Shown piece by piece: positions 33,368 to 43,292 of a stretch of 64,000 nucleotides of DNA; positions within the stretch are counted from its first letter, which is position 1, and each line of letters opens with the position of its first letter. Origin of the DNA: Pseudoxanthomonas indica (GTDB lineage Bacteria; Pseudomonadota; Gammaproteobacteria; Xanthomonadales; Xanthomonadaceae); the NCBI RefSeq assembly GCF_900167565.1, contig NZ_FUZV01000001.1, positions 2,251,841 to 2,315,840 on the forward strand. The letters run 5' to 3'. The notes beneath the pieces were generated by a model. It did no database searches. It worked only from the letters and a program-made list of their open reading frames with translations, and was not told where the DNA came from. A program made the position numbers and the translations under genes.

Positions 33368-34893
33368 TCTGGGGTGACGACATCGGTTTGTGGAATGTCG
33401 GCGCCTACACCCACGGCATGATGGGACACACGCCCAACATCGACAGCATCGCCCGTGACGGCATGTTGTTCACCGATCACTACGGGCAACCCAGCTGCAC
33501 CGCCGGACGCGCCGCCTTCATCATGGGCCAGATGCCGATCCGCACCGGCATGACCACCATCGGCATTCCCGGCTCGGCGCGCGGCATCCAGAAGTCCGAT
33601 CCCACCCTGGCCGAAGTGCTCAAGTCGCAGGGCTATGCCACGGCCCAATTCGGCAAGAACCACCTGGGGGATCGCAACGAGTTCCTGCCCACCGTGCACG
33701 GTTTCGACGAGTGGTTCGGCAACCTGTACCACCTCAATGCCGAGGAAGAACCCGAAGAGCTCGACTATCCGGGCCAGAAGAATCCCAACTACAAGAGTCA
33801 GTTCGGCCCGCGCGGCGTGCTGCATGCCTGGGCAACCAGCAAGGACGACGCCACCACCGACAAGAAATTCGGCCGGGTAGGCAAGCAGAAGATCGAGGAC
33901 ACCGGCGCACTGACCCGCAAGCGGATGGAAACTTTTGACGGCGAAGTGCTGGAGCACACGCTGGACTGGCTGGACAGGGCAGTGGACTCAGGTCAGCCGT
34001 TCTTCTGCTGGCACAACACCACGGCCTGTCACATCTGGTCGCACTCGCCGAAGAAGTACATCCAGAAGGCAGTGGACGAAGGGCGCGCCGAGGAAGACGT
34101 CTACCGCGCCAAGATGATCGAGCATGACGAACAGGTGGGCGTGTTGCTGAAGAAGCTCCGGCAACTCGGCGTGGCCGACAATACCATCGTCATCTACAGC
34201 ACCGACAACGGCAACGAGTTGATGATGTGGCCCGATGGCGGCTACGCGCCATTCCGCGGCGAGAAGGGCACGACCTGGGAAGGCGGCGTGCGCGTGCCCT
34301 GCCTGGTCAAGTGGCCGGATCGCATCCCGGCCGGCAGCGTGTCCAACGGTATACAGAACCACGAAGACCTGTTCGCCACCCTGGCAGCGGCCGCCGGCTT
34401 GCCGGATCTGAAGGCGCAATTGCTCAAGGGCCATACGATGAATGGCACCAAGTACAAGGTGCATCTGGATGGCTACAACAACCTGGAGCACTGGACCGGC
34501 CGATCCGAGAAGTCGGCGCGCCGCGAGATCTTCTACTACGACGAAACCGATCTGATGGCGCTGCGCGTGGACAACTGGAAGATGCACATCGGCGTCAAGA
34601 AGGAAGGCAGCTGGTTCAATCCCAAGTCGTACCCCAGCGTGCCGTACCTGTTCAACCTGCGCATGGACCCGATGGAAAAGATGGACCCCGAGTCGCACGA
34701 GTGGGGTTACATCGGCCGCAAGTTCCTCGCCGCCAAATTGTGGGCGCCCACGGCGGGCGGTCCGTTCATTGCTGCTCATCTCAAGAGCCTCATGGACTAT
34801 CCGCCTTCGCAGGGCGCCGACACGTTGAGCCTGCACAAGGCGCTGGAAGCTGCCCAGCGCAAGCTGGAGACGCCGCACGGCAGCAGCAACTGA
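33274..34893 (+). CDS. Type I arylsulfatase (formylglycine-dependent)
   Basis: Hydrolyses sulfate esters; 539 residues. The sulfatase signature PSCTAGRAAF places the Cys that must become formylglycine at C75; metal ligands D35 and D36 are in WGDDIGLW and the second metal motif is YSTDNGNE. The C-terminal domain ends with SLHKALEAAQRKLE. There is no signal peptide: the N terminus is about 25 Lys/Ala/Ser residues, so it is probably cytoplasmic. GGAGG lies 7 bases before the ATG. No formylglycine-generating enzyme is in the window. Two AraC regulators flank it. Confidence 0.92.
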   Translation: MATAKKTSSKSVPAKASGAKAGARDRPNILVIWGDDIGLWNVGAYTHGMMGHTPNIDSIARDGMLFTDHYGQPSCTAGRAAFIMGQMPIRTGMTTIGIPGSARGIQKSDPTLAEVLKSQGYATAQFGKNHLGDRNEFLPTVHGFDEWFGNLYHLNAEEEPEELDYPGQKNPNYKSQFGPRGVLHAWATSKDDATTDKKFGRVGKQKIEDTGALTRKRMETFDGEVLEHTLDWLDRAVDSGQPFFCWHNTTACHIWSHSPKKYIQKAVDEGRAEEDVYRAKMIEHDEQVGVLLKKLRQLGVADNTIVIYSTDNGNELMMWPDGGYAPFRGEKGTTWEGGVRVPCLVKWPDRIPAGSVSNGIQNHEDLFATLAAAAGLPDLKAQLLKGHTMNGTKYKVHLDGYNNLEHWTGRSEKSARREIFYYDETDLMALRVDNWKMHIGVKKEGSWFNPKSYPSVPYLFNLRMDPMEKMDPESHEWGYIGRKFLAAKLWAPTAGGPFIAAHLKSLMDYPPSQGADTLSLHKALEAAQRKLETPHGSSN

Positions 34894-34993
34894 TGAGCCA
34901 TGCGTGGGCGTGGCCGAATGCCGCGTCCATGCACGGTCGCAAGCGTTTTTGTTTCCGGTAATTACGTAGCCCACCCCAGCAAGGATGTCCACG

Positions 34994-35455
34994 ATGAATC
35001 ACACCAACAGCTTGACTGGTCTGACCATGACGGGCCCTTTCAATCCCCTGCTTGTCGTCGCCCCCGAACTGCCCCTGCACAAGCGCGGGCGTCCGCCGGT
35101 GATGTTGCGTCGCGCACTGTCCACCGCCATGGCCAAGATCGATGCCTGCGATCAAGGCAGCCTGCGCGTGGACGAACTCTGCGTCTTGGCTGGCGTCAGT
35201 CCCAGAACCATGCGCACCGCCTTCCAGGTCACCCTGGGGATGCCGCCGAGCCAGTACATCCGCCGGCGCCGCCTGCACCTGGTGCGCGGTACGCTGCAGC
35301 AGCATCATCCGGGTCAGACCACCATCGCCGCGGTGGCGCACCGCTTCGGCTTCCACGATCCCGGCCGCATGGCCGCGGACTACCACAGCCTGTTTGGCGA
35401 GTATCCCAGCGATACCCTGCGCCGACACGAGGTGGAAGAAGAAGTCTCGGCCTGA
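34994..35455 (+). CDS. Short AraC-type regulator (DNA-binding domain only)
   Basis: 153 residues, made of an N-terminal tail of about 30 and a complete two-HTH AraC domain: LRVDELCVLAGVSPRTMRTAFQ and IAAVAHRFGFHDPGRMAADYHSLFGEYPS. It has no sensor domain. It begins the match to the AraC protein at 31752-32804 at the shared KRGRPP/ARGRPP, so it looks like a paralogue of that protein's C-terminal half. The ATG at 34994 is preferred (AAGGA 8 bases before); an ATG 9 bases upstream is possible. It follows the arylsulfatase by 100 bp on the same strand. Confidence 0.85.
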   Translation: MNHTNSLTGLTMTGPFNPLLVVAPELPLHKRGRPPVMLRRALSTAMAKIDACDQGSLRVDELCVLAGVSPRTMRTAFQVTLGMPPSQYIRRRRLHLVRGTLQQHHPGQTTIAAVAHRFGFHDPGRMAADYHSLFGEYPSDTLRRHEVEEEVSA

Positions 35456-35551
35456 TCACGCCTGTCCGTGCGCGCTCGACTGGCCGCAGCCGAGCGCCTG
35501 CGGCTAGACTGACCGCACCCGACCGGCAGGTCGCGATGTGGATGTTGGCCC

Positions 35552-38044
35552 ATGCGCCCAGTGCGTACCTGCGCGATCCTGATGCTGTGCCTGCTGATGA
35601 CGGCTGCCGCGGCAGCGGCATCGGCGCAGCGCCTGACTGCCACGGGCGCACCGCTGTCCGATGCCGCGCAGGCGGCGAAGGGGCCGCTGGCGGTGCCGGT
35701 GGGCGACATCCCCTGGCGCGCGGACGCCGACGAACGCTTTGTCACCGACGTCATCGCCCGCGCCACCCGCCGGGATCCGCTGGCGGCTTTTGGTCCGCGC
35801 CTGCTGTCGATCCGCCAGTCGGTGGATGAGAAGACCCGGGTCTTCCAGTACGACGAACTGCGCACGCTGCCGATCCTGCGGCTGGAAAGCCTGGAGCGGC
35901 ACTGGAACTTCGATGCCCGCCAGTACGCGCGCTGGCGCTCGGATCTGCGCGCGGCCACCGAGCCGCTGGCCGACGACGCCTCGGAGCTGGCGCATCGCCG
36001 TGGCGACTGGGAGCTGACGCGCACGACCTATCCCCGCGGCAGCCTGCCCGACGCGCTGAGTGACCGCATCGATGCGGTCATCGGCCATCTCAAGGGCGCC
36101 GAGCAGGCGCTGTCCAAGCCGCTGGCACGACAGATCGAACTGGGTCGGCAGGCCAATGCCCTGGACACCCGCATCGAGGCCGGACGCGCCACCGTGACCG
36201 CCGCGATTGACTACATCGACAAGCGTTTGTTGAAGATGGACTCGCCGCCGATCTGGGCGGTCAAATCCACGGCCGTGCAGGGCAACTCCACGGTGCAGGC
36301 GCTGACCGAGGGCTTCGAGCTGGAGGCCAGCTTCGCCAAGCAGTACAACGCCGCCGATCTCGGCAACCAGCGTCTGTTGAGCGTGCTGCGTTACGTGCTG
36401 CTGCCGGTATTGCTGTGGATGGCCTGGCGCGAACGCAAGCGGGTCAGCGCGGTGCCGCGCGAGCCCTCGGCGCAACAGGTGCTGAGCCGGCCCATCTCGG
36501 CCTGGCTGCTGCTGTCGATGGTGGGCGTGCTGGTGCTGGAACCGAACGCGCCGTTGATCGTGCACCAGCTGGCGATGGCGGTGGCCTTGATTCCGGTGCT
36601 GCGCCTGCTGCCGTTCGAAGGGCGCCGCCTGTTGGGCCCCTGGCCGTACACGGCCACCGTGTTCTATCTGCTGGAGCGGCTCGGCTTTTTCCTGCTGGCC
36701 GATGCGCTGGCGTATCGCTGGTACTACCTGATCCTGGCGCTACTGTGCCTGTCCACGACCCTGTGGCTGTTGTGGCGTGCGCGTCAGCGGCTGCATCACA
36801 GCATCGAAGAAAAGCTGGTGCGCGCCATTGCCTGGCTGACGGTGGCGATGTTGCTGGTGTCGCTGGCCTGCAACGTGGCCGGAAATGCGTCGATGGCCGA
36901 GATGCTCACCAGTGGCATCATCGACAGCGGCTACCTGGCCCTGGTGATCTACGCCACGGTCAACGTCTTCAATACCCTGTTGCACCTGCTGTTCGCCTGG
37001 CTGGCCAGGACGCCACTGCGGGTCATGCACCGGCATGCCGGTGCACTGCTGCGCCTGTGCATGCGCCTGCTGGTGGGCGCGGCGATCATTGGCTGGCTGG
37101 CGTTCACCCTCAATCGCTTCCGGGTGTTCCGCCCGCTCTACGCCTGGCTGGAAACGGTGGTGACCCACCGCCTCGAATACGGCGAGCTGTCGATCAGCCT
37201 GGGCCATGTACTGGTGTTCGCCCTGGCGGTGTTCCTGACCTATTGGGTGGCCAACGCGGTGCGGCTGCTGCTGAAAGAGGAAGTCCTGACCCGCATGGCG
37301 CTGCCGCGTGGCGTGGACAACAGCATCGCCTCACTGAGTTACTACGCGCTGTTGCTGCTGGGCCTGTTGGCGGCGTTGTCGGCGGCGGGCCTGAAGGTGG
37401 GCCAGCTGACCTTCCTGTTTGGCGCACTGGGCGTGGGCATTGGCCTGGGCCTGCAGGATGTGGTCAAGAATTTCGTCTCCGGTTTGATCCTGATGTTCGA
37501 GCGACCGGTCAAGCCGGGCGATGTCGTGGACATCAGTGGCACGGTCGGCCGCGTGCGCGACATCGGCATGCGCGCCACCACGGTCAAGACTTTTGAAGGC
37601 GCCGACGTGGTGGTGCCCAACGGCATGCTGCTGTCGGACAAGGTGACCAACTGGACGCTGATGGATCGCAACCGCCGGTTGGATCTGGAAGTGGGCGTGG
37701 CCTACGGCAGCGATGTGGCCCAGGTGATGCAACTGCTGGAGCGTGCCACCCGCGAGACCCAGGGCGTGTCCAACGATCCGGCGCCGAGCGTGCTGTTTTC
37801 CGGCCTGGGTGCCAGCGCATTGAATTTTTCGGTGCGCGCGTGGACACGCGAGTTCGACGACTGGGTCAGCATCCGCAGCCAGCTGCTGGCGCGGATCTAT
37901 GCGGACCTGCAGACCGCGCGCATCGAGATTCCGTTCCCGCAGCAGGATCTGCATCTGCGCAGCATGTCGGCGGAGTTGGTGGAGGCTTTCAGGGCGGCGT
38001 CCTCTTCACCCGCGTCACCGCCCAATGCAGCGACGCCCGACTAA
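35552..38044 (+). CDS. Large MscS-family mechanosensitive channel (DUF3772-type)
   Basis: Inner-membrane channel of 830 residues that would release solutes on osmotic downshock. Signal peptide (ILMLCLLMTAAAAAASA), a periplasmic helical region of about 250 residues, about ten membrane helices, and a C-terminal MscS core: the pore helix with FLFGALGVGIGLGLQDVVKNF, the beta domain FERPVKPGDVVDISGTVGRV and the vestibule with VPNGMLLSDKVTNW. Size and layout resemble MscK/YbiO-type rather than small MscS. The stop codon shares bases with the convergent gene at 38041. Confidence 0.92.
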   Translation: MRPVRTCAILMLCLLMTAAAAAASAQRLTATGAPLSDAAQAAKGPLAVPVGDIPWRADADERFVTDVIARATRRDPLAAFGPRLLSIRQSVDEKTRVFQYDELRTLPILRLESLERHWNFDARQYARWRSDLRAATEPLADDASELAHRRGDWELTRTTYPRGSLPDALSDRIDAVIGHLKGAEQALSKPLARQIELGRQANALDTRIEAGRATVTAAIDYIDKRLLKMDSPPIWAVKSTAVQGNSTVQALTEGFELEASFAKQYNAADLGNQRLLSVLRYVLLPVLLWMAWRERKRVSAVPREPSAQQVLSRPISAWLLLSMVGVLVLEPNAPLIVHQLAMAVALIPVLRLLPFEGRRLLGPWPYTATVFYLLERLGFFLLADALAYRWYYLILALLCLSTTLWLLWRARQRLHHSIEEKLVRAIAWLTVAMLLVSLACNVAGNASMAEMLTSGIIDSGYLALVIYATVNVFNTLLHLLFAWLARTPLRVMHRHAGALLRLCMRLLVGAAIIGWLAFTLNRFRVFRPLYAWLETVVTHRLEYGELSISLGHVLVFALAVFLTYWVANAVRLLLKEEVLTRMALPRGVDNSIASLSYYALLLLGLLAALSAAGLKVGQLTFLFGALGVGIGLGLQDVVKNFVSGLILMFERPVKPGDVVDISGTVGRVRDIGMRATTVKTFEGADVVVPNGMLLSDKVTNWTLMDRNRRLDLEVGVAYGSDVAQVMQLLERATRETQGVSNDPAPSVLFSGLGASALNFSVRAWTREFDDWVSIRSQLLARIYADLQTARIEIPFPQQDLHLRSMSAELVEAFRAASSSPASPPNAATPD

Positions 38045-38403
38045 CGCGTCTTGCGTTGCAGGATCAACCAAATCAGCGCGCACGCCATCAGAAACGTGGC
38101 GGCAAGCGATGCCCCAGGCGGGACCAGCTCGCTCCAGCCAACCCCGAAGTAGGGATCTCCCAATCGGAAATTAGTCACCACCATGACGGCCGCCAGCACC
38201 GAATAGGGCAGCACCACTGCGCCCAGTGGCAGTGCAACGGGTGTCACCAGGATCGCCAGCATGGCCGCCAGGGCAAGCACCAGCACCATCAACGGCACGT
38301 CGCAAGGCATGCGCTTGAGCTTGCCAAGGCACCAGCGCGTGGCGAAGAAGGTGGGAACGAGCAACAGCGCCCAGATGGCCAGCTGCGTGAGATGCCAGAG
38401 CAT
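38041..38403 (-). CDS. Hypothetical small inner-membrane protein
   Basis: 120 residues with four hydrophobic segments: WHLTQLAIWALLLVPTFFATRW, VPLMVLVLALAAMLAILVTPVAL, GAVVLPYSVLAAVMVVTNF and AATFLMACALIWLILQ. I recognise no family. An upstream in-frame ATG would add eight residues (MFARFQPP). Its stop overlaps the MscS stop (CTAA serves both strands). No clear operon partner. Confidence 0.65.
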   Translation of the reverse strand: MLWHLTQLAIWALLLVPTFFATRWCLGKLKRMPCDVPLMVLVLALAAMLAILVTPVALPLGAVVLPYSVLAAVMVVTNFRLGDPYFGVGWSELVPPGASLAATFLMACALIWLILQRKTR

Positions 38404-38564
38404 AGGTGGTTGGAACCTTGCGAACAAAAGAAACGTCCTGCGCGTGCGCAGTGGCGAGTCATGGGTTCTAACGATTGGACGGTGGCCTCGCCAAGCGAAG
38501 GCTGATCACACATTCAGGTGGCGTCAGGGCGTCAACGTGAGGTCGCAGCGCCGGGAAACCATGA

Positions 38565-40088
<1,524 letters not shown>

Positions 40089-40101
40089 CGGAGTCGCGCG
40101 C

Positions 40102-40935
40102 ATGAGCCTGGAACGCATCGAGCACCGCGCCTGTTTCGGCGGCTGGCAGGACGTGTACCGGCACCGCTCGACGGTACTGGACAGCACGATGAACTTTGCC
40201 GTGTACCTGCCGCCGCAGGCGGCGCAGTCGCGCCTGCCGGTGCTGTACTGGTTGTCGGGCCTGACCTGCAACGAGCAGAACTTCATCACCAAGGCCGGCG
40301 CGCAGCGCTATGCCGCCGAGCATGGCGTCATCCTGGTCGCGCCCGATACGAGTCCGCGCGGCGATGACGTGGCCGATGCCGAGGGCTACGATCTGGGCAA
40401 GGGTGCGGGCTTCTACCTCAACGCCACCCAGGCGCCCTGGGCTTCGCATTACCGCATGCACGACTACATCGTCGATGAACTGCCGGCGCTGATCGAAGCC
40501 GAGCTGGCCGCCAGTGATGTGCGCGCCATCAGCGGGCATTCGATGGGCGGGCATGGCGCGCTGTCGATCGCCTTGCGTAATCCGGGCCGCTATCGCAGCG
40601 CCTCGGCGTTCTCGCCGATTGTCGCGCCCAGCCAGGTGCCGTGGGGGCAGAAGGCGTTCACTGCCTATCTCGGCGAGGATCGGCAGGCGTGGAAGGCATG
40701 GGATACCGTCGAGCTCATCGCCAGTGCCCGCGAGCACTTGCCGCTGCGGGTGGATCAAGGCGAGGCGGATGAGTTCCTGCGCGAGCAGTTGCGTCCCGAG
40801 TTGCTGCAGGCGGCGTGCGAACGGGTCGGGCATCCGCTGGATCTGCGCCTGCATGCCGGCTACGACCACAGCTACTACTTCATTGCCAGCTTCATCGGCG
40901 AGCACGTCGCCTGGCACGCGCAGCACCTGCGCTAG
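40102..40935 (+). CDS. frmB: S-formylglutathione hydrolase
   Basis: Serine hydrolase that splits S-formylglutathione into formate and glutathione, the last step of this detoxification route. 277 residues of esterase D type: LYWLSGLTCNEQNFITKAGAQ, the oxyanion region PDTSPRG, nucleophile Ser in GHSMGGHGAL, and the catalytic His in YDHSYYF. It is 13 bp after frmA. Its TAG stop shares the CTAG palindrome with the stop of the opposite gene. Confidence 0.96.
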   Translation: MSLERIEHRACFGGWQDVYRHRSTVLDSTMNFAVYLPPQAAQSRLPVLYWLSGLTCNEQNFITKAGAQRYAAEHGVILVAPDTSPRGDDVADAEGYDLGKGAGFYLNATQAPWASHYRMHDYIVDELPALIEAELAASDVRAISGHSMGGHGALSIALRNPGRYRSASAFSPIVAPSQVPWGQKAFTAYLGEDRQAWKAWDTVELIASAREHLPLRVDQGEADEFLREQLRPELLQAACERVGHPLDLRLHAGYDHSYYFIASFIGEHVAWHAQHLR

Positions 40936-41612
40936 GCCAGCAAAAAGTCCGTGTAGGCGAAGCGCTCGTCGCGCAGGATGGTTTCACCGCGCCGCACATC
41001 GAGCGGCGCGGTGAACATGGGACCGGCGCTGACGCAGGTATGGAACTCGCCATTCTCGCCGCAGGCGTCCACCGCCTGCGGAAGTTCGGCCAGCAACGCG
41101 GCATCGAAATCGCGGCCGGCAAAGCGCGCATCCAGTTGCTGCGTATCCACGCAGCACAGCTGCGCGCGCAGGCCGCCAGCGATCATCTGCCGTGACAGTG
41201 CAGGGGTATCGCTGCCGAACAGCGGCGTGACCAGATCCCATCCGACACGCGCCAGGTTCTGCTGGCGATAGTCGCGGATGTCCTGCAGTAACAGATCGCC
41301 GAAGGCCATCGTGCGCAGGTCCGGCCACCGCGCCGAGGCCTCGGCCAGCGCCTGCGCCATCGCTTGCTCGTAATCATCATTGATGCAGCGCGCTGGAATC
41401 ATCGCCTCGATGACCGGCAGGCCCGCCGCCCGCGCCTGCGCATGCAGGATCTCGCGGCGGATGCCCTGCATGGAAATGCGGTCGTATTCGCGGGTGATGG
41501 TGCTGAGCAGGCCGACGACTTCCACATCATCACGCTGGCGCAGCACGTGGAGCGTCCACGCCGCGTCCTTGCCCCCGCTCCAGGCGAGCAGGACCGGCGT
41601 GGCGACCGCCAT
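40932..41612 (-). CDS. ATP-pyrophosphatase family protein (DUF71, diphthamide synthase-like)
   Basis: 226 residues. The N-terminal PP-loop LLAWSGGKDAAWTLHVL and conserved PARCINDDYEQAM and FAGRDFD (about residue 165) place it in the PP-loop ATPase family that includes eukaryotic diphthine-ammonia ligase. Bacteria lack diphthamide, so its substrate here is unknown. The ATG overlaps the stop of the upstream gene at 41612 (ATGA), so the two are co-translated; its stop overlaps frmB by 4 bp. Confidence 0.85.
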   Translation of the reverse strand: MAVATPVLLAWSGGKDAAWTLHVLRQRDDVEVVGLLSTITREYDRISMQGIRREILHAQARAAGLPVIEAMIPARCINDDYEQAMAQALAEASARWPDLRTMAFGDLLLQDIRDYRQQNLARVGWDLVTPLFGSDTPALSRQMIAGGLRAQLCCVDTQQLDARFAGRDFDAALLAELPQAVDACGENGEFHTCVSAGPMFTAPLDVRRGETILRDERFAYTDFLLA

Positions 41613-41956
41613 CAGGCGGCCGAGACGTCGCGCAGTTCCCAGGCGCTGCCGGAGAGCAGGCGCAGGCGGTGCTTGAGCACCTGGCCGGGAATGGAGGTGG
41701 TGGCTACCAGGCCGATGCGCAGATCGTCCTGCTCGCCGGTCACCTGGGCGCTGGGGTCGATCAGGCCCAGGCTTTGATCGACATCGTCCGGATCATCCTG
41801 GCGCGCACGCCATCGCTCGAACAGGCCGTCGGTGCGCAGGGCATCCTGCAATTGCGCCGCGAACTCGTCGGCGCCGTGGGCGGTGAAGCTCAAATCGGCG
41901 TCGCTGCCGCGGGCGCGGTCGGGATTGGGAAGGCTGATGTAATAGCGCACGGTCAT
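41612..41956 (-). CDS. Hypothetical protein, co-translated with DUF71 protein
   Basis: 114 residues, no signal peptide or membrane segment. The sequence (MTVRYYISLPNPDRARG, an acidic middle with DDPDDVDQSLGLIDPSAQVTGEQD, then LLSGSAWELRDVSAA) is not a family I recognise. The start at 41956 has GAGGA upstream; a start 24 bases earlier is possible. Its stop overlaps the ATG of the PP-loop gene, which suggests the two act together. Confidence 0.7.
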   Translation of the reverse strand: MTVRYYISLPNPDRARGSDADLSFTAHGADEFAAQLQDALRTDGLFERWRARQDDPDDVDQSLGLIDPSAQVTGEQDDLRIGLVATTSIPGQVLKHRLRLLSGSAWELRDVSAA

Positions 41957-41984
41957 ACGATCCTCATTCGGCGGGTCCATTGCG

Positions 41985-42019
41985 ACCCGCCTGGCTTGCT
42001 GGGGAATTCCCCGGCGGGT
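41985..42019. other. Nested palindrome between DegV gene and hypothetical gene
   Basis: ACCCGCC (41985-41991) pairs with GGCGGGT (42013-42019). Inside lies the perfect 12-base palindrome GGGGAATTCCCC (42001-42012). No T tract, so not an ordinary terminator; it may be an operator or RNA stem upstream of the gene starting at 41956. Confidence 0.45.
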
Positions 42020-42075
42020 TCGCCACAGGGTAGCGAGCCGCGCCGTTAGCGAGGCGTCATGACGCCGCCTGCCAG

Positions 42076-43023
42076 TTAAACCGCCTTGAACGGCTGGGGC
42101 GTCGCCGCGAAACCGACCACCACCGCACCCTTGCCGACATTGACCATGCCGGTCAGGCTCATCACGCTTTCGAACACGTCCACCTTGTTGTTCTCGCAGA
42201 TGTCGCGCAGGCGCTGGTAGCCGGGCAGGGCGCGCATTTCCGCCAACTCGCCGCCGTAGCTCAGGCAGACGGTGGGGGTCATCAGTCCACCCATCACCCG
42301 GTGGCCGGTAAAGCGGAACAACTGCTCCACCGCGTTCTCGAAGCCCTTGATCTTGGCCACCGGCTCGGTGTTGCCCGCATGTCCGTACAACACCGGCTTG
42401 ATGTCCAGCGCGCTGCCCAGCGCCGCACTCAGCAGGCCGACGCTGCGATCGCCCTTGGTGCGTGCACGCGCACGCAGGTAATAGAGATCGCGCGGGATCA
42501 TGTAGCCGTGGGTGTTGGACGCCAGCAGCTCCAGCTTTTCGCGGATCTGCTGCACATTGGCGCCGGCATCGCGCATGCGCACGGCTTCTACCGCGGTCAC
42601 GCCCTGGGCGGCGAACAGGTTCTGGGTGTCGATCACGCGCAGCGCGAACGGCGAATTGAAGCCTGCCGCCTGCCGCACCGGCTTGTAGTCGTTGAGGATC
42701 GCAAAGCTGGCCTGCATCGCGTTCTCGTGGATCGGACTACGCGTCTTGGTGATGGTCATGCAGAAGACGTGGTCATAGTCGATGACCAACTGGCCCAGGA
42801 ACAGATCCCGGATCTGGTTGACGGTGAAAGGCGTGGTCTCGGCCTCGTGTCCTCGTTCGGCCACGTGCGCGTGGAGGAAGCCAAGGGTGGCCTCCTCATC
42901 ACGGTGATCGGCCAGTACCGCGTCGCCAATGCGCACGGTGATCGGCAGCACCACGATGTTGTTTTTCTGCAAAAAGTCCTGCGGTAAATCGCAGGCGGAA
43001 TCGACGACTATCCCAATGCGCAT
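42076..43023 (-). CDS. DegV family fatty-acid-binding protein
   Basis: 315 residues, somewhat longer than typical DegV proteins. MRIGIVVDSACDLPQDFL is the family's N-terminal signature; VCLSYGGELAEM lies in the C-terminal half. DegV/FakB proteins bind a fatty acid and present it to a FakA kinase; no FakA is nearby, so the role is open. The ATG at 43023 has GGGAGGGG upstream; a longer frame adds nine residues. The 268-bp gap up to the divergent cyclase gene shows no clear element. Confidence 0.87.
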   Translation of the reverse strand: MRIGIVVDSACDLPQDFLQKNNIVVLPITVRIGDAVLADHRDEEATLGFLHAHVAERGHEAETTPFTVNQIRDLFLGQLVIDYDHVFCMTITKTRSPIHENAMQASFAILNDYKPVRQAAGFNSPFALRVIDTQNLFAAQGVTAVEAVRMRDAGANVQQIREKLELLASNTHGYMIPRDLYYLRARARTKGDRSVGLLSAALGSALDIKPVLYGHAGNTEPVAKIKGFENAVEQLFRFTGHRVMGGLMTPTVCLSYGGELAEMRALPGYQRLRDICENNKVDVFESVMSLTGMVNVGKGAVVVGFAATPQPFKAV

Positions 43024-43292
43024 TTCAGCCCCTCCCGGCATGCATGGCATTCATTGTTTTGTCCGCGCACGCTAACGCATGCCGGGCTCGACGTCTTGGG
43101 GGGCAGGCGTAACAGGCGCGCGGGCCCTCACTGTAGCGGGCTGCCGGTCACATACGAAATGGGACCGGGTCTATGGTCCAGCCCGCCAACCCGTGCCAAA
43201 ACGTAATGTGCGCATGGTCACAGTTTAACGGAGTTGCTGCTTGTCCGCGGCGGGTCGGAGCCCGACACTGCGCGCCGAGAGCAGGGAGCCGC

